From a virus: a DNA stretch of 29,345 nt. The stretch is from positions 1-29,345 of IMG/VR virus record IMGVR_UViG_3300020456_000143, one strand, 5' to 3'. Positions within the stretch are counted from its first letter, which is position 1. Each line of letters opens with the position of its first letter. The translations under genes and the position numbers were made by a program. Positions 23,946 to 29,256 of this stretch are shown piece by piece. The notes under the pieces are model-generated. The model ran no database searches, had not been told where the DNA came from, and saw only the letters and a program-made list of their open reading frames with translations.

Positions 23946-25673
23946 ATGACCGACGTTTTAACCGCCTTACAGGGCGATTTCAAGCTGTTTCTGCAGGCTC
24001 TGTGGAACCAGCTAGACCTACCAGAACCTACCAGAGCACAATATGCAATCGCTAATTATCTACAACATGGTCCTAAGCGTCTTCAAATCCAGGCCTTTCG
24101 TGGCGTCGGTAAGTCTTGGATCACTGGTGCTTTTGTTCTCTGGACTTTATTTAATGAACCTGAAAAGAAAATCATGATTATCTCCGCTTCTAAAGAGCGG
24201 GCAGATAACATGAGTATATTCCTACAGAAACTTATCATTGAAACACCATGGCTTTCTCATTTACAGCCCAAGTCAGACGATGCAAGGTGGTCGCGAATAA
24301 GCTTCGATGTGAACTGCTCCCCGAGCCAGGCGCCGAGCGTAAAGTCGGTGGGCATCACTGGACAGCTCACCGGAAGCCGCGCCGATTTAATGATTCTAGA
24401 CGACGTTGAAGTTCCTGGTAACTCAATGACAGAAATGATGCGGGAAAAATTGCTACAGTTATGTACTGAAGCGGAGTCAATCTTGACACCTAAAGACGAT
24501 TCCCGTATTATGTATCTTGGCACACCTCAGACAACGTTTACGATCTACCGCAAGCTAGCGGAACGTAACTACAGACCATTTGTTTGGCCTGCTCGGGTGC
24601 CTAGAAAGCTTGCTAACTACGAAGGCCTCCTCGCTCCACAACTGCAAGAGGACATTGAAAAAGGGGCGACGGCCTGGGATGTAACAGACCCTGACCGATT
24701 TAGCCATGAAGATCTTATCGAACGTGAAGCGTCCATGGGACGGTCAAACTTTATGCTACAGTTCATGCTCGATACGAGCCTGTCTGACGCAGAAAAGTTT
24801 CCGCTTAAAATGGCCGATCTTGTCATCACTAGCATTAACCCTGACACTGCTCCTGATTCCGTCATCTGGTGCTCAGACCCGAAAAACTGTCTCAAGGAAC
24901 TCCCAACTGTCGGTTTACCTGGAGATTATTTCTACAGTCCAATGCAGCTCCAAGGAGAATGGGAGCCTTACACCGAAAGAATCTGCTCGGTTGATCCATC
25001 GGGTAGAGGATCGGATGAGACGGCAGCAGCTTATATCTCCCAACGAAATGGTTTTCTGTACTTGCACGAAATGCGAGCTTACAAGGATGGATACTCAGAC
25101 AACACGTTACTGGACATTCTAAGAGGTTGCCGTAAGTACGGTGTAACGAAACTTGTTGTGGAGACAAACTTTGGCGATGGTATCGTCGGAGAGTTGTTCA
25201 AAAAACACTTACAACAGACTAAACAAGGCATTGATGTAGAGGAGGTACGTGCAAATGTACGGAAAGAGGATCGTATTATTGATACCCTTGAGCCTGTCCT
25301 TAATCAACATCGCCTTGTGGTTGATCGTTCTGTGGTCGAGTGGGACTACAAATCAAATAAAGACGAAGCTCCTGAGAAACGACTCCTATACATGCTGTTC
25401 TACCAAATGAGCAGGATGTGTCGGGAGAAAGGTGCGGTCCGGCATGATGACAGATTGGACTGCCTTGCCCAGGGCGTGAAGTACTTTACAGATGCGTTTG
25501 CTATTAGCGCTCAGCAACAGATCAACCTCCGTAAAATGGAGGATTGGAATGATATGTTAGAAGCGTTTGTAGAAGACCCACAATCCATGACAAACCACCT
25601 TGTCTTAGGTATGACTACCCAACAAAGACAAAAAGCAAGGGGTGGCAAAAACAGCTTACCTACTTGGATTTAG
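23946..25673 (+). CDS. terL: Terminase large subunit (T7 gp19-like)
   Basis: 575 residues (T7 gp19: 586). ATPase: Walker A FRGVGKSW (K56), Walker B LMILDDVE (D152), coupling motif YLGTPQT (about 190-196). Nuclease: CSVDPSGRGSDETAA with D350, ETNFGDG around 406-412 and the late HDDRLDCLAQ. It drives DNA into the head and cuts concatemers, which in T7-like phages generates genome ends with direct terminal repeats. Start at ATG 23946, 32 bases after the preceding gene; no strong Shine-Dalgarno. Followed by paired hairpins and a terminator, marking the end of the late unit. Confidence 0.97.
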   Translation: MTDVLTALQGDFKLFLQALWNQLDLPEPTRAQYAIANYLQHGPKRLQIQAFRGVGKSWITGAFVLWTLFNEPEKKIMIISASKERADNMSIFLQKLIIETPWLSHLQPKSDDARWSRISFDVNCSPSQAPSVKSVGITGQLTGSRADLMILDDVEVPGNSMTEMMREKLLQLCTEAESILTPKDDSRIMYLGTPQTTFTIYRKLAERNYRPFVWPARVPRKLANYEGLLAPQLQEDIEKGATAWDVTDPDRFSHEDLIEREASMGRSNFMLQFMLDTSLSDAEKFPLKMADLVITSINPDTAPDSVIWCSDPKNCLKELPTVGLPGDYFYSPMQLQGEWEPYTERICSVDPSGRGSDETAAAYISQRNGFLYLHEMRAYKDGYSDNTLLDILRGCRKYGVTKLVVETNFGDGIVGELFKKHLQQTKQGIDVEEVRANVRKEDRIIDTLEPVLNQHRLVVDRSVVEWDYKSNKDEAPEKRLLYMLFYQMSRMCREKGAVRHDDRLDCLAQGVKYFTDAFAISAQQQINLRKMEDWNDMLEAFVEDPQSMTNHLVLGMTTQQRQKARGGKNSLPTWI

Positions 25674-25680
25674 TTAATGA

Positions 25681-25714
25681 CACCCTTATACAGGAAGAAG
25701 GGTGGACTTCCTGT
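25681..25714 (+). promoter_or_regulatory. Interlocking hairpins (possible pseudoknot or switch) after terL
   Basis: CACCCTT (25681-25687) pairs with AAGGGTG (25698-25704), and ACAGGAAG (25690-25697) pairs with CTTCCTGT (25707-25714). The arms interleave, so both stems form only as a pseudoknot with very short loops (2 bases each), or they exclude each other. Five bases later comes a strong terminator. Confidence 0.6.
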
Positions 25715-25718
25715 GACT

Positions 25719-25740
25719 GGGGGACTTCGGTCCCCCTTTC
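25719..25740 (+). terminator. Rho-independent terminator after terL
   Basis: GGGGGAC (25719-25725), TTCG, GTCCCCC (25730-25736), followed by TTTC. Same design (G-rich stem, TTCG loop) as the terminator after the capsid gene, with a shorter T run. Confidence 0.85.
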
Positions 25741-25767
25741 CTACTGAAACTAGACGACATCATTACT

Positions 25768-25786
25768 TATCATTCTTCACATGATA
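25768..25786 (+). promoter_or_regulatory. Inverted repeat upstream of thyX
   Basis: TATCAT (25768-25773) and ATGATA (25781-25786) flank seven bases, in the 74-base gap between the terminator and thyX. It could be an operator or a weak hairpin. I find no convincing -35/-10 pair here. Confidence 0.3.
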
Positions 25787-25814
25787 CCGATGTCAATGAC
25801 TCTTTTACTACTGT

Positions 25815-26450
25815 ATGCATTCCGTTAAGTTAATTCACTCAACTCCAGATGGTGATAACCTTGTAGCTTACATGGCACGGGTTTCTAATCCAGACAATCA
25901 GAACAACACTGAGACCAGTGCTAGGTTAATTAAGTATCTGATCAAGCATAAACATTGGTCACCGTTTGAAATGGTGAACATGTGCGTTGAGATCAAGACT
26001 ACCCGCAGTATTGCTGCACAGATTCTGCGTCACCGCAGCTTTAGCTTCCAAGAGTTTAGTCAACGGTACGCAACAGTAACGGAACGACCAGCTATTCCAC
26101 GGTTAAGGCGGCAAGACACCAAAAATCGCCAGAATAGCATTGATAACTTGAACGATTATACAGTTCAAGAGCTTCAAATTAAGATAGCACAGTTGAACGA
26201 CATGTCACTGCTGCTTTATAACGAAATGCTGGCCGCTGGTGTGGCTAAAGAGTGTGCTAGAGAGGTGTTGCCGCTTTCTAGCCCTACAACACTGTATATG
26301 AACGGCACATTGCGCTCTTGGATCCATTATACCGACCTAAGATGCGCTAACGGGACACAATATGAGCATCGTGTAATCGCAAACCAGTGTAGAGAACTTA
26401 TTCAAACTACATTTCCTCAAGTCTATGACGCCCTTGACGATTTCCCTTGA
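25815..26450 (+). CDS. thyX: Flavin-dependent thymidylate synthase ThyX
   Basis: 211 residues, the usual ThyX length. It makes dTMP from dUMP using FAD, NADPH and methylene-tetrahydrofolate. The family signature RHRx7S is intact: R72-H73-R74 SFSFQEF S82, within RHRSFSFQEFSQRYA. The dUMP/FAD segments ECAREVLPLSSPTTLYMNGT and RSWIHYTDLRCANGTQYEHR are also typical. ThyX is a common cyanophage auxiliary enzyme that feeds phage DNA synthesis. It follows a terminator, so it probably has its own promoter or is read by run-through. Its end overlaps the next small gene. Confidence 0.97.
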   Translation: MHSVKLIHSTPDGDNLVAYMARVSNPDNQNNTETSARLIKYLIKHKHWSPFEMVNMCVEIKTTRSIAAQILRHRSFSFQEFSQRYATVTERPAIPRLRRQDTKNRQNSIDNLNDYTVQELQIKIAQLNDMSLLLYNEMLAAGVAKECAREVLPLSSPTTLYMNGTLRSWIHYTDLRCANGTQYEHRVIANQCRELIQTTFPQVYDALDDFP

Positions 26451-26580
26451 TCCCATTAAAATACTTAAGTGTAAAGAATGTGGAGTAGAGGTCCCGGTTA
26501 ACGCTAACTATCCAATCAATGAGGTCGAATGCCGGCCCTACTACTGCCCAAAGGAGAATAAAGATGTGCGAACTACTTAG
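26425..26580 (+). CDS. Tiny zinc-ribbon-like protein overlapping thyX
   Basis: 51 residues in another frame, starting 26 bases before the thyX stop: MTPLTISLDPIKILKCKECG, then VEVPVNANYPINEVECRPYY, CPKENKDVRTT. CxxC (C16, C19) and CxxxxC (C36, C41) with 16 residues between suggest a small zinc ribbon. Its last part contains AAGGAG, the ribosome site of the next gene. Function unknown; short length limits confidence. Confidence 0.6.
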   Translation: MTPLTISLDPIKILKCKECGVEVPVNANYPINEVECRPYYCPKENKDVRTT

Positions 26581-26713
26581 CATGTTAGTTGTCGGGTTTA
26601 TGCAGACTGGGCCTGGTGTTTACCAGCTTCAGCTGCTTAGCCCAGAAGGTGAAATACTGGAATATGTGCTGTTAAAAAATGACAAAAATTTGCTTTCCCT
26701 ATCACCGGTATAG
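26564..26713 (+). CDS. Small hypothetical protein
   Basis: 49 residues from ATG 26564, preceded by AAGGAG with seven bases of spacing, the clearest Shine-Dalgarno in this region; this decides against the longer frame from 26519. MCELLSMLVVGFMQTGPGVY, QLQLLSPEGEILEYVLLKND reads like a small beta-rich protein after a hydrophobic start. No family recognised. It is the last gene before the 678-base gene-free stretch. Confidence 0.6.
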   Translation: MCELLSMLVVGFMQTGPGVYQLQLLSPEGEILEYVLLKNDKNLLSLSPV

Positions 26714-26833
26714 CCGGGCCGCAACACCCCCATAGGGGGTCCGCTCTAGGACGGTGGGGGCGGTACTCCCCGGCCCTCGTCAGCATTTGCTGACGGTTGC
26801 CGCGGCCAACCGGTGCCTCGCGTGTTCTAACTA

Positions 26834-26859
26834 CCGCGCCCGACCGCGCTACGCCGCGC
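26834..26859. repeat. Three CCGCGC copies at exact 10-base spacing
   Basis: CCGCGC starts at 26834, 26844 and 26854, with related CCGAAC at 26864 and CCCGCG at 26874. One helical turn of spacing puts all copies on the same DNA face, as in protein-binding arrays. Function unknown. Confidence 0.5.
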
Positions 26860-27035
26860 TAAACCGAACCACGCCCGCGTCAATTGCTCGCGATCTGTCG
26901 GCCGTCGGTTACCTTCGGTAATGAGTCGGATCAACACCGATAAGAACCGCTGATGTCGGTTGGTATGACTGGGATCTGGTGGGGTAATGTGACACTTTGT
27001 TCGACTGTCCACCGTGATTGGGGCCAATGAGGGGC

Positions 27036-27041
27036 TATAGT
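27036..27041 (+). promoter_or_regulatory. -10-like box TATAGT ahead of the structured leader
   Basis: TATAGT lies six bases before the first arm of the long hairpin at 27047, so a transcript started from it would begin with that hairpin. No good -35 is present (GTGATT at 27014 with 16-base spacing is poor). The position, ahead of early-type genes, is where host RNA polymerase should start in a T7-like phage. Confidence 0.35.
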
Positions 27042-27046
27042 CAAAT

Positions 27047-27130
27047 GGAGATCTGATTTGATAGTTGAGTATCTCGAACTCTCCCTGAAAGGGTGAGGAG
27101 AGTTCTCAATCTCTCAACCATCAGATCTCT
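27047..27130 (+). ncRNA. Long interrupted hairpin at the start of the early leader
   Basis: Three nested stems in register: 27047-27057 with 27120-27130 (11 pairs, one G-T), GTTGAG (27064-27069) with CTCAAC (27113-27118, 6 pairs), and GAACTCTCC (27076-27084) with GGAGAGTTC (27097-27105, 9 pairs); the small apical region could close further through CCC/GGG. About 26 pairs in 84 bases is far beyond chance. It may be a 5' stabilising structure, a processing site or part of a longer RNA. Confidence 0.7.
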
Positions 27131-27157
27131 CCTCCCGAACCTCGACAACTTGAGAAC

Positions 27158-27233
27158 ACCATGCTGCGGCGACCGTGCCCGGCGATTGGGCTTCACACCT
27201 TCGGTGTGTTGGAGACATGCTCTGCAGCATGGT
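27158..27233 (+). ncRNA. Second leader hairpin domain with alternative pairing
   Basis: ACCATGCTGC (27158-27167) pairs perfectly with GCAGCATGGT (27224-27233), enclosing CACACC-TTC-GGTGTG (27194-27208). A competing local hairpin, CATGCT (27216-27221) with AGCATG (27226-27231), would use the same 3' arm. A further hairpin, GCGCCG (27260-27265) with CGGCGC (27272-27277), follows. Confidence 0.6.
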
Positions 27234-27298
27234 GGGCAAATGTAACGATGTGTGACAATGCGCCGAGCCTCCGGCGCCTCACAAGTATGATCAAGGCA

Positions 27299-27347
27299 TG
27301 CATCACGGTGCACCGGCGCCCCGCCCGTTCGAGTCGGGCTGATTGCA
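27299..27347 (+). ncRNA. tRNA-like minihelix before the KTSC-like gene
   Basis: TGCATCA (27299-27305) pairs with TGATTGCA (27340-27347) with one bulged T (27344), stacked on a perfect T-arm: GCCCG (27323-27327), TTCGAGT loop, CGGGC (27335-27339). The loop fits the tRNA T-loop consensus TTCRANY. The 17-base connector can form only a 3-pair hairpin (CGG-TGCA-CCG). No D or anticodon arm is possible in that space. Confidence 0.5.
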
Positions 27348-27350
27348 ATT

Positions 27351-27391
27351 GGGATCACAAGGTCCCACTCATTCACATCACTTAACATCAC
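27351..27391 (+). promoter_or_regulatory. Hairpin plus CATCAC leader of the KTSC-like gene
   Basis: GGGATC and its flanking T (27350-27356) pair with GGTCCCA (27361-27367) around ACAA, one pair being T-G. Then TTCACATCACTTAACATCAC (27372-27391) leads directly to the ATG at 27392. The same leader, with one mismatch and one gap, precedes the gene at 27708. There is no Shine-Dalgarno site. Confidence 0.6.
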
Positions 27392-27625
27392 ATGTTCAAA
27401 TCCACCTACACTGCACGCCGCAGCAGCTCCGCTGTTGACTTCCTGCACGTTGACTTGCTCAAGGGCAAGGCCTATGTGGACTTCGGCAAGCATGCCTACG
27501 TGTTCAGCAACGTCAGCCGCCGCGCCATTGCGGCTCTGATGATGGACGCTAACAAGTCCCTCGGGTTCTGGGTTAACGCCAATTGCACACAGGCCGAGCG
27601 CACTAACTGTCTCCGCCTCGTCTGA
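27392..27625 (+). CDS. KTSC-like small protein
   Basis: 77 residues. SSAVDFLHVDLLKGKAYVDF, KHAYVFSNVSRRAIAALMMD and NKSLGFWVNANC follow the KTSC domain pattern (S-x-[IV]..., L-x-V-x-F-x-x-G..Y.Y.xV, A.S.G.Y.N..I), although the eponymous KTSC residues are changed here. KTSC domains occur in small phage and bacterial proteins, some fused to RNA/DNA enzymes; function unknown. Synonymous choice is G+C-rich like the leader. It starts what looks like the early gene set; its stop codon lies within the first stem of a tRNA-like minihelix. Confidence 0.75.
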   Translation: MFKSTYTARRSSSAVDFLHVDLLKGKAYVDFGKHAYVFSNVSRRAIAALMMDANKSLGFWVNANCTQAERTNCLRLV

Positions 27626-27665
27626 GCTCACGCTAGATGCGGGGGATCGAATCCCCTGCTCAGAC
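27620..27665 (+). ncRNA. tRNA-like minihelix overlapping the KTSC-like stop codon
   Basis: The cleanest of the four. GTCTGAGC (27620-27627) pairs perfectly with GCTCAGAC (27658-27665), 8 pairs, adjoining a T-arm of GGGGG (27641-27645), loop ATCGAAT and CCCCT (27653-27657, last pair G-T). The 13-base connector (27628-27640) replaces D and anticodon arms. The TGA stop (27623-27625) is inside the acceptor-like 5' strand. No CCA is encoded (CTTGG follows). Confidence 0.6.
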
Positions 27666-27667
27666 CT

Positions 27668-27707
27668 TGGCACCTTGCGTGCCATATGTTCACATCACGT
27701 AACACAC
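27668..27707 (+). promoter_or_regulatory. Hairpin plus CATCAC leader of the DUF7222-like gene
   Basis: TGGCAC (27668-27673), loop CTTGC, GTGCCA (27679-27684), then TTCACATCACGTAACACAC (27689-27707) directly before the ATG at 27708. The leader repeats that at 27372, and this fixes the start choice at 27708. No Shine-Dalgarno. Confidence 0.6.
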
Positions 27708-28043
27708 ATGACCGTCGCAACCATGCCCAAGGTATATACTATCCTGGGCGAGGAGTTCGAGCTCGATGAGCTCAAGGACGTGGCCAACCATGGCGCCAAC
27801 ACTGGTGTGTCTGGTTTCACTTATTCTTCAGACTTGTACGACAAGTTCGAGAAGTATGAGCACGAGATCATGGACGCACTAGGTGAATGGTGCGATGATA
27901 ACTTTAGCCAGGGCGCAGAAAGTTACATTGCAGAACAATTGTCCTTTGATGATAAGTTCTGGACCATGCAACAGTTCAAAGAACTGGCCTGCTGGATGTA
28001 TCTAGAAATGCGTGCCTGGTTTATCGTAGGCGAAGACTCTTGA
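27708..28043 (+). CDS. DUF7222-like phage protein
   Basis: 111 residues: MTVATMPKVYTILGEEFELD, ELKDVANHGANTGVSGFTYS, then an acidic helical end. KVYxxxGxEFELDELKDVANHGxxxGVSGF is the typical opening of a small protein common in cyanophages and other phages (DUF7222 as I recall), function unknown. Start at 27708 is supported by the repeated leader; a second ATG at 27723 (MPKVYTI) or the longer frame from 27675 are alternatives. Strongly acidic, like many early phage inhibitors of host proteins, but that is only suggestive. Confidence 0.8.
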   Translation: MTVATMPKVYTILGEEFELDELKDVANHGANTGVSGFTYSSDLYDKFEKYEHEIMDALGEWCDDNFSQGAESYIAEQLSFDDKFWTMQQFKELACWMYLEMRAWFIVGEDS

Positions 28044-28047
28044 TCAC

Positions 28048-28069
28048 GGACCCAGCTTCGGCTGGGTTC
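28048..28069 (+). other. Intergenic UUCG hairpin
   Basis: GGACCCAGC (28048-28056), TTCG, GCTGGGTTC (28061-28069): nine pairs including one G-T, five bases after the DUF7222-like stop. A C(TTCG)G loop is very stable, but only CATCACACTC follows, without a T run, so mRNA processing or protection is as likely as termination. The following ATCAC echoes the leaders of the neighbouring genes. Confidence 0.65.
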
Positions 28070-28100
28070 CATCACACTCATCATTTTGCTGGCCTCACCT

Positions 28101-28763
28101 ATGTTCGTGCACATCACTGCCAAGTCTTCCAACAAAAAGACTGGTCCCATACCTGTCACCACAAGCGAGCAATCGTCTTGTGCACCATCGTGCCCGTTCA
28201 TTGGCAAGGGCTGTTACGCTAAGTCAGGGCCTCTCGCCCTACACTGGCGCAAGGTCTCAGCTGGTGAGCGTGGCACAGACTGGCAAGGTCTATGTGATTT
28301 CGTTCAACAACTCCCCGAAAAACAGCTTTGGCGTCATAACCAGGCTGGGGATCTTCCCCATATTTTCGGTGAGATAAACCCTGCGATGATGGCACACTTA
28401 GTTGTTGCCAATACAGGTCGTAGAGGTTACACTTACACACACCACACATTGAATGACTGGAATGTACAAATCCTTCAACGATCTAATCGCCAAGGATTCA
28501 CAGTTAATGCAAGCGTTGAGTCGTTATCTGCCGCAGATGATGCAATGGATAAGGGCTTGCCTGCATGTGTTGTTGTCCCTAATGATCGACCTGTGGCAAG
28601 CACTAGCCCCAGTGGTCGAAAAGTGGTTGTATGTCCTGCTCAAGAACGTGCAATCTCCTGTGCAGAATGCAAGCTTTGTGCCAACGCCAAGCGAACCTGC
28701 ATCGTAGCCTTTAAGGCTCACGGGACGGCAGCAAAAACCGTCAATCAATTGGTAGCTCAGTAA
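28101..28763 (+). CDS. Gp88/DUF7227-like phage protein with two Cys clusters
   Basis: 220 residues from ATG 28101 (TTG 28086 is an alternative). First cluster: C27, C31, C38 in SSCAPSCPFIGKGCYAKSGP. Second: C187, C190, C193, C200 in ISCAECKLCANAKRTCIVAF, ending FKAHGTAAK. This is the pattern of the phage Gp88/DUF7227 family. Function unknown; the Cys spacing suggests an iron-sulfur or zinc site, by inference. The last codons (QLVAQ stop) lie in the 5' part of a tRNA-like minihelix. Confidence 0.8.
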   Translation: MFVHITAKSSNKKTGPIPVTTSEQSSCAPSCPFIGKGCYAKSGPLALHWRKVSAGERGTDWQGLCDFVQQLPEKQLWRHNQAGDLPHIFGEINPAMMAHLVVANTGRRGYTYTHHTLNDWNVQILQRSNRQGFTVNASVESLSAADDAMDKGLPACVVVPNDRPVASTSPSGRKVVVCPAQERAISCAECKLCANAKRTCIVAFKAHGTAAKTVNQLVAQ

Positions 28764-28796
28764 TAGCTGGCAGCCAGGTGCAATGCCTGGCCTACC
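28751..28796 (+). ncRNA. tRNA-like minihelix overlapping the Gp88-like stop codon
   Basis: GGTAG (28751-28755) pairs with CTACC (28792-28796), stacked on GCCAGG (28773-28778), loop TGCAATG and CCTGGC (28786-28791): 11 pairs with an unbroken 3' strand. The loop is T-loop-like (C, A, A at positions 56-58; G55 instead of T). The 5' side reads TAGCTCAGT, identical to the start of many tRNA D-arms. The TAA stop (28761-28763) lies in the 17-base connector. Confidence 0.5.
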
Positions 28797-28800
28797 TATT

Positions 28801-28830
28801 GCCGCTCACTGAGAGCGGCTTACATCACCC
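28801..28830 (+). promoter_or_regulatory. Hairpin plus CATCAC leader of the coiled-coil gene
   Basis: GCCGCTC (28801-28807), loop ACTGA, GAGCGGC (28813-28819), then TTACATCACCC directly before the ATG at 28831. Third instance of minihelix, hairpin, CATCAC leader, gene. Confidence 0.6.
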
Positions 28831-29256
28831 ATGGACTACATGACTGCCTACGCACTCAAGAATGCAGATCCAAAGTACAAGGACTTTGATGAAAAGATCT
28901 CATTCACTCACAAAGAACGACGTAACATTAACATCAAACAGTGTCAAACACTGCGACGCATCAACAACATGATGCACGCTTTGGATGTTGTACGTGAGAA
29001 GTCTTACGACTTTGAAGAGTCTTCATCTAAGCTGGATAAAACGCTCAAGGATGCAACAACATCCGACGGCGAAGGTTGGTTCTGGACCTACCACAATGCC
29101 GGCGAAGAGATGGAGAAATGCATGATCGCACAATGTATCAAGGTCGCCAATCTGGCTGCTGATTATGATGCACTAGGATTGCGTCTCCAAGACCTGCGAC
29201 AACAGCAGGACAAACTCGGTGATCAAATTGTAAAAAAAGCTGAGGCTAACGCATGA
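28831..29256 (+). CDS. Hypothetical coiled-coil protein
   Basis: 141 residues, highly charged and helical. KSYDFEESSSKLDKTLKDAT and LAADYDALGLRLQDLRQQQD have heptad-like spacing; a Trp/Phe patch GEGWFWTYHNAGEEMEKCM lies between. No family recognised. Start follows the third CATCAC leader. The stop overlaps the next ATG (ATGA at 29253). Confidence 0.75.
   Translation: MDYMTAYALKNADPKYKDFDEKISFTHKERRNINIKQCQTLRRINNMMHALDVVREKSYDFEESSSKLDKTLKDATTSDGEGWFWTYHNAGEEMEKCMIAQCIKVANLAADYDALGLRLQDLRQQQDKLGDQIVKKAEANA

Larger units (their letters stand above)
26714..27046. other. Gene-free, G+C-rich, foldable stretch (possible genome-end region)
   Basis: No frame here looks like a gene. Base pairing is dense: GGGCCG (26716-26721) with CGGCCC (26771-26776) enclosing ACCCCC-ATA-GGGGGT (26726-26740); CGTCAGC (26778-26784) with GCTGACG (26789-26795); GGTTG/CAACC (26795-26799 with 26807-26811); GTTACC-TTC-GGTAAT (26908-26922); ACCGA/TCGGT (26936-26940 with 26956-26960). 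CCGCGC recurs at 26834, 26844 and 26854. The stretch follows terL/thyX and precedes early-type genes, so it may hold the terminal repeat or a structured RNA. Neither can be proved from sequence. Confidence 0.5.

Noticed and set aside
26519-26563. Start at 26519 for the last small gene before the gene-free stretch
   Set aside because: AAGGAG at 26551 is correctly spaced for ATG 26564, and the longer version would overlap the zinc-ribbon-like frame more.
27200-27360. A complete tRNA ending with the T-arm at 27323-27339
   Set aside because: No 7-pair acceptor partner at tRNA distance and no anticodon arm could be built; only the short minihelix fold works.
27620-27665. Phage attachment site copied from a host tRNA 3' end
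   Set aside because: The 5' acceptor-like strand is also present and pairs, there is no integrase in the window, and three other elements have the same design with different sequences. A match to a host tRNA gene could reopen this.
27041-27685. A 214-codon minus-strand reading frame across the gene-free stretch and the KTSC-like gene
   Set aside because: It is antisense to the KTSC-like gene and the hairpin-rich leader, has low-complexity composition without recognisable motifs, and no other minus-strand gene exists. Inverted repeats and high G+C explain the lack of stops.
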